The notes beneath the pieces were generated by a model. The model was not told the origin of the DNA and made no database searches. It saw nothing but the letters and a program-made list of their open reading frames with translations. A stretch of 64,000 nucleotides of DNA, from the NCBI GenBank assembly GCA_035578155.1, contig JAPWDM010000001.1, positions 6,389,672 to 6,453,671 on the forward strand, in the 5' to 3' direction. Made by a program: the position numbers and the translations under genes. Shown piece by piece: positions 59,608 to 64,000 of this stretch; the stretch's first letter is position 1; each line of letters begins with the position of its first letter. The DNA is from Brachynemurus nebulosus (taxonomy: Eukaryota > Arthropoda > Insecta > Neuroptera > Myrmeleontidae).

Positions 59608-59977
59608 TAGAGATGAGCATCGATAAGAAAACATCGATGTTTACCATCGACTGTAAACCATCGATAATCAAAAACATCGATCTCGAAACATCGATGTTTT
59701 GCAATCATAAACATCGATGTTTTGTAGGGTTTAAACAGAAATCTTCAAAATATAAATACAGAAAAAACTATTACAAACTATTGCCAACTGTAAATTGGAG
59801 TAAGAATAAAGATGAATATTTTTTATCGTTTTTATAGCTCGCGATATAATTTTCGTTCTTAAAAAGTTCATATTACCAACAGTGTATATAAAAACATCGA
59901 TGTATAAAAACATCGACGATTTACCATCGATGTACAAAAAATGTTTTGAAAACATCGATCATCGATGCTCATCCCTA
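59608..59977. mobile_element. hAT-like MITE rich in ACATCGATG
   Basis: The ends TAGAGATGAGCATCGAT and inward TAGGGATGAGCATCGAT are flanked by CCTACATT and CCTACGTT (8 bp, one mismatch). The interior is made of ACATCGATG repeats in both orientations. Confidence 0.82.
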
Positions 59978-59999
59978 CCTACGTTTCCTATTCAGTTGT

Positions 60000-60440
60000 T
60001 ACTGTACTGACTAGTCGTCCATCGGCTCTACAAGGGTACACAACCATTGTTAAGTGGTGGCTGTTGATTGTTACATCGTGGTTACATGATTAGTAGCAGA
60101 TACATAGATATAGTTGTTCGATAGTATATACTGGTATGTATCCACTCCCACCTGACACTTCGCGCTATATACATACCGAATATGACACACACTAACATCC
60201 ACTATACTACACATACAAATACAAACTCTAAATATGTATGTATATAACCATAAAAAGTGGGGATGCTCCCTACCAAGTTTGATAATGTGAAATTCTGACG
60301 ACAGCCGGAATGCTAACTATCATATAGCAGTTTAGCCCCTTGCTCGTATCTATGTACACGGGATGTACGTTTGTGTATGTGTCATACGTCATACCCCAAT
60401 CTCAGGAAAGTGGGAAGTGTATTGTATCCAAGTCCTCAGC
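60000..60440. repeat. Dispersed repeat shared with 47920-47990 and 54730-54800
   Basis: The start matches 47930-47975 (GTCCATCGGCTCTACAAG) and the part near 60350-60400 matches 54755-54800 (TACACGGGAT, TGTGTCATACGT). Boundaries are unclear. Confidence 0.5.
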
Positions 60441-60462
60441 GTAAGTGTAGAAAATTGTAATA

Positions 60463-61037
60463 CAGTACTTGACTGTATTTAAAATTTGTGTCAAATGTTA
60501 AATAATTCTGTGCATTACCATTACATATTATGTCCAATTTTAATGATGAAACGTAAAAAAATTTGATAACTATCTAGAAATTTTATTTTGAAAATCGCCA
60601 TTTTTCAACAAATATTCAAATTAGTGAAAAGGCGCCATTTCTTAAATATGACGTAACATTTTGTAGCTAAATATGTCGATTTTGATAATTTTCATCGGTG
60701 AGGTGAAATTGTGTTTTCTTTTGAATATTTATGTTAGCTTATATATATAGTAATAATAATCGGCCAGAATTCTAATAAATACTTGCTTTTACTTCGTCAT
60801 TTTATGGATATAATCAAAGTTTTGAAGTTATAAATATTGATATTGACGTTTAGTTGATTCAAACTGTGACGTCACTATAGTGAGGTGTTTTTCCCGCCTT
60901 TTTCTCATTTAAAATTGTAGGGTTATTTTTTTTTTTTTGATGATTTTTTACAGAATCGTCAAAAATAAAAAAAATCACTTAACTGCTATGGAAAAACAAT
61001 GCTTTTAGAATATTTTTGTAACTTCAGTCAAGTACCC
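60463..61037. mobile_element. TA-flanked element, GTACTTGACTG family, copy 2
   Basis: The ends CAGTACTTGACTG and inward GGGTACTTGACTG are flanked by TA (60461-60462, 61038-61039). The interior matches 29377-29942 in reverse complement. Confidence 0.82.
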
Positions 61038-61064
61038 TATTAGTAGTGAGCCCAGAGTGTTCCC

Positions 61065-61320
61065 GACACGGCTTAAGACATGTAGTCAGTCGGTGTCCGT
61101 CGTCGAACACACAGTGCATTGTAATACATTGTTACTTGAATTGGACAGGTTGGTCTGTCCCATAATAGGTGTTTTGTAGTAGTGTGTGTGAATACGCACA
61201 CAGAAGCAAACACCAAACCAACACCAGTGCAAACAGTGTGTACCTACACAACATAGTGGGGAGATTTTACGTCACCCACTGGCTACAAATGGAACAGTTT
61301 GATAGACATTCTAGTTTGGT
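61065..61320. repeat. Interspersed repeat shared with 57576-58558
   Basis: Reverse-complement match to the flanks of the MITE at 57696; it lacks that MITE and is therefore the empty-site allele of the repeat. Confidence 0.6.
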
Positions 61321-61489
61321 CCCTTGATTGTATCCGTACGGCACGTGCATATGTATGTATGTATTTGCTTATTGTTGGAAAGTGGTTGACAATAATGTAA
61401 TGTATGTATATGACAATCAGTTTGAATCGATGTTGTTTTAAACCCACAAATCGTATTGGTGACACAAAAATTACGCGAGCACCTCTTTT

Positions 61490-62470
61490 AGCGAATTTCC
61501 AAAATGGAATTCAGCTATTACAGCCACTGTTATGACGCGACTTGAGTCCGGCACTATGGCAGAAATTTGTTTTGAGGTCCCTAGAAACCGAAAATAATAT
61601 TCACTAAAATTTTTATACATAAGTAGATGCATATATGTATGTAAAGTAAAATAAACTGATTTGTAACTTTGTAACTATTTATAATACGAAAAATTTGTAA
61701 GGAACTTTTGAAAAGCGTCAGTTGGACTACAAAATTGTCATTTAACTTTTTGTCCTATCTTTAATACTTTAGCTTAAAAAAAAGCAAAATTTCAAAAAAT
61801 TTAAATTTTAAGGCTTTGTAGAAACTGAAATATTGGGTATAGAATTTGACTCAATGAAATTTTTTGTCCAAAATTTAATGCTTAATAAGGTGGTTTGATT
61901 CATTTTATGGAAAAAAATTTCTTCATACTTTGCAGGAGTAAATAATATAAAAAATCGTTTTTCCTGTGTTATTTAAATGAGAAAAATTTAGGTTCGAAGA
62001 TGCCCCTCTAAAAATTGGAATTATGAGCTCCGCTTTGGTGAGGATGTTTGTTTAGCCATATCCTACAATACTTTGAGCGGAGAGCGAGAAAAAAAATTTT
62101 TTTTGGCACACCCTAATGTACATATATTATGCATATATATGTCCGCGCGATAACTCTCGAACGAACTATCCAATATTTACGAAATTTGGTGCAAATATTG
62201 GAAGTCCCAAACCCTTGGATGCGTTCTTCAGCCAAACACATCGGATTCAGGAACATGGTTTTCGTTCTTGTAAAAAATTAGTTTTTTGCCAAAATTTCCA
62301 CTTACTGAAAAATTTTTGCGAATTTTTTTACACTATTTAAAAGAGGGGAAAAAATACATAAAAAAGGTCTTTAAATTATTATTCTATGTCAGCTAGTTTC
62401 CGAGAAAAACAAATTTTTATAAACGAAAATTCGCTGTGTTATGCAGGATGCTGCGACAGGGATATTTTAA
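61490..62470. repeat. Composite repeat related to 18955-19077 and 6640-6895
   Basis: 61490-61605 matches 18955-19077, and 62130-62470 is related to the sequence around 6640-6895 (shared CTAGTTTCCGAGAAAAAC and GTTATGCAGGAT). AGCGAATTTCC at the start and GAAAATTCGCT near the end suggest loosely inverted termini. Confidence 0.55.
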
Positions 62471-62479
62471 ATAGTAACT

Positions 62480-63004
62480 GTACCAAGTAAACATTTTTGT
62501 ATGCGTTTAGTTGTGATAGAAACAGCCGATTATTAGATTTTATAACACCAATTAAACGTAGGTATATGTATATTTTTACTTGATAATCGTTCTAATAATT
62601 TAGCATCCGAGGCGCGAAGGAGAATCTTTACGTCGTCAGTTGAAATGTCTAAATGTAATTGCGACGCAAAAATTACACGAGCACTCCCGATTTTTTAAAT
62701 TAGAAGCTGTCAAGTAAAAATTTTTCTATACGTAATTTTTGTATTTGTATTTTGTTATAGAAATATATATTACATAAATTATGTGCGGAATACTAGATTT
62801 TATATCACCAATTATGTAAATGTATAGGTTTTATACTAGTATACTAGTTCTAATTTTACCACTAGAGGCGCGAGTGTCAGTGGCCAATTGTAATATTGGC
62901 GACGCAAAGATTCTCACGATATTTAAACGTCCCCAAAAATTTTTACTTTATACAGCTTTTAATTTAAAAAACCAGGAGCGCTCGCGTAATCTTTTCGTCG
63001 CCAA
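62480..63004. mobile_element. Cluster of TTGGCGACGCAAAG MITE copies
   Basis: Three partial copies lie side by side. The last (62896-63004) has both ends (TTGGCGACGCAAAGATT and inward TTGGCGACGAAAAGATT) flanked by TA. Related to 15505-15730. Confidence 0.7.
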
Positions 63005-63399
63005 TAGGTGTTTAATGTATTTAATTTAGTTTTTTTTTTTTATAAGTTTATTGTTATTGTATTTTCTGTTATTATTTTTTATTAAAAATGTGTATGCTTA
63101 CACAATATGCTGAATTATTATTTCGTGAATGTATTTATGGGTCATCTCAGCGAAATTCAGAAATTACAGTTTCATAAATTTATGAAAAATATTTTCATTA
63201 TTTCATTTTTCTTTTCTATGAATTTTATAGTACTTGTCTTACTAATTGTCAATGGTATAGTGGTCCGCAGAATAAGTGAGTTTTCATGGGACAAAAAAGG
63301 GTAGTAGAGAGTGAAGGAATGATGTACAGACATTTTATTGAATGCACATCGCATGTTGTCATCGCAAGAAATGTTGTTAGGTTGCGGCTAGGCAAAACT

Positions 63400-64000
63400 T
63401 TATTTTCGCAGTTTTAGGATCATGAAATGTACATTTGCGTGTATCACACATTTGTAAGTATCACGGTCTTTGACTGATGCCCAGGTTATCCAAAAAGGTC
63501 TGAACTTACAAAACTTTGTCAAGCCCACTTTGTATTCAACTGTCGTCAAAAATTTTTTATGCAAGTTTTTCATGGTATCACACAATAAGCGTTTATGTTT
63601 TACTTGTCCTTTGTGCCTCTTAAAATCTTTCTTACCCAGGCTAATCTTAAAAAATCAGTAATGTCTTGTTTGACTTTCATCGCCTTAACATTAAATTTTC
63701 TGCATCCGGCTCTTTTATAAATTTCATGTTTGAAAAACGGTTTTGCTTGAGTAATTTATACTTCTTCAAGAGATTTGGTTTAATTATTTCAAAAAATTTC
63801 TTCTTCTCATGGTTGTTTAGATCTTTGTAGGAGTCACATGGTTATTTAGATCTTCGTAGGAGTCTTTAAGCTGTCTAGTAACAACTTCCGAAAAAATAAG
63901 CCTCTTCTTTACGGTTTCAGGCACTTGTACATTTTGCAATAGTTCTGAAACTTTAGCTGCAGTAGAAGTCTGCGACTTTTTAACTAGTCTTTGATATCTC
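63400..64000 (-). pseudogene. Degenerate fragment of an unidentified protein gene
   Basis: Read from the right edge, the minus strand encodes an alpha-helical, lysine-rich stretch (KVSELLQNVQVPETVKKRL, then RQLKDSYEDLNNH). A 29-bp tandem duplication (63808-63836 and 63837-63865) shifts the frame. It resumes as EKKKFFEIIKPNLLKKYKL, shifts again near 63670, and ends with HKRLLCDTMKNLHKKF and VGLTKFCKFRPFW (minus-strand frame 63400-63585). The spacing of a KRLL block and a GxTKFxxxRPxW block recalls a recurrent family of uncharacterised, possibly transposon-linked, insect proteins, but I cannot name it. The 5' part lies outside the window. Confidence 0.6.

Overview
The window looks like nuclear DNA of an insect. 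It is AT-rich, its genes carry short GT-AG introns, and its only intact genes encode ZAD-type C2H2 zinc-finger proteins, an architecture expanded mainly in holometabolous insects. The rest is dominated by transposable elements. I could not place the order. I saw no rRNA, tRNA, CRISPR array or prokaryotic operon.

The backbone is a head-to-tail array of six ZAD/C2H2 paralogues, all on the minus strand. Four appear intact: gene B (10688-12144), gene D (26658-28132), gene E (45495-46967) and gene F (55753-57243). Each has two coding exons. Exon 1 (46-53 codons) holds the first ZAD cysteine pair, followed by a 71-87 nt phase-0 intron. Exon 2 holds the second cysteine pair, an acidic linker with a small Cys cluster and two SUMO-consensus lysines, and nine C2H2 fingers. 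Two copies are pseudogenes: A (6967-9491), broken by a stop, a frameshift and a 1.66-kb transposon, and C (16752-18142), with a stop, frameshifts and a truncated exon 1. The copies differ at predicted DNA-contact residues and show mosaic relationships. A fossil piece of finger 6 lies just downstream of most stop codons. The likely role is sequence-specific nuclear DNA binding with ZAD-mediated dimerisation; targets are unknown.

Between the genes are many non-autonomous DNA transposons whose ends can be set by inverted repeats plus target-site duplications (TSDs). They include hAT-like elements with 8-bp TSDs, TA-flanked Tc1/mariner and pogo-like elements, PIF/Harbinger-like elements with TTA or TAA TSDs, piggyBac-like elements at TTAA, an internally deleted mariner, and a probable Helitron 3' end. 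A 5'-truncated LINE with an (ATT)n tail is at 1048-2938. Several are nested, and some have paralogous empty sites elsewhere in the window.

The most unusual object is a 6.76-kb foldback element (32946-39707). It is flanked by a perfect 9-bp TSD, and its inverted arms are tandem arrays of about 376-bp units, each beginning with a copy of the element's own terminus. A smaller, near-perfectly palindromic foldback of similar architecture (35197-36069), also with a 9-bp TSD, sits inside one of its units. The right edge (63400-64000) holds a degenerate fragment of an unidentified protein-coding sequence that runs out of the window.
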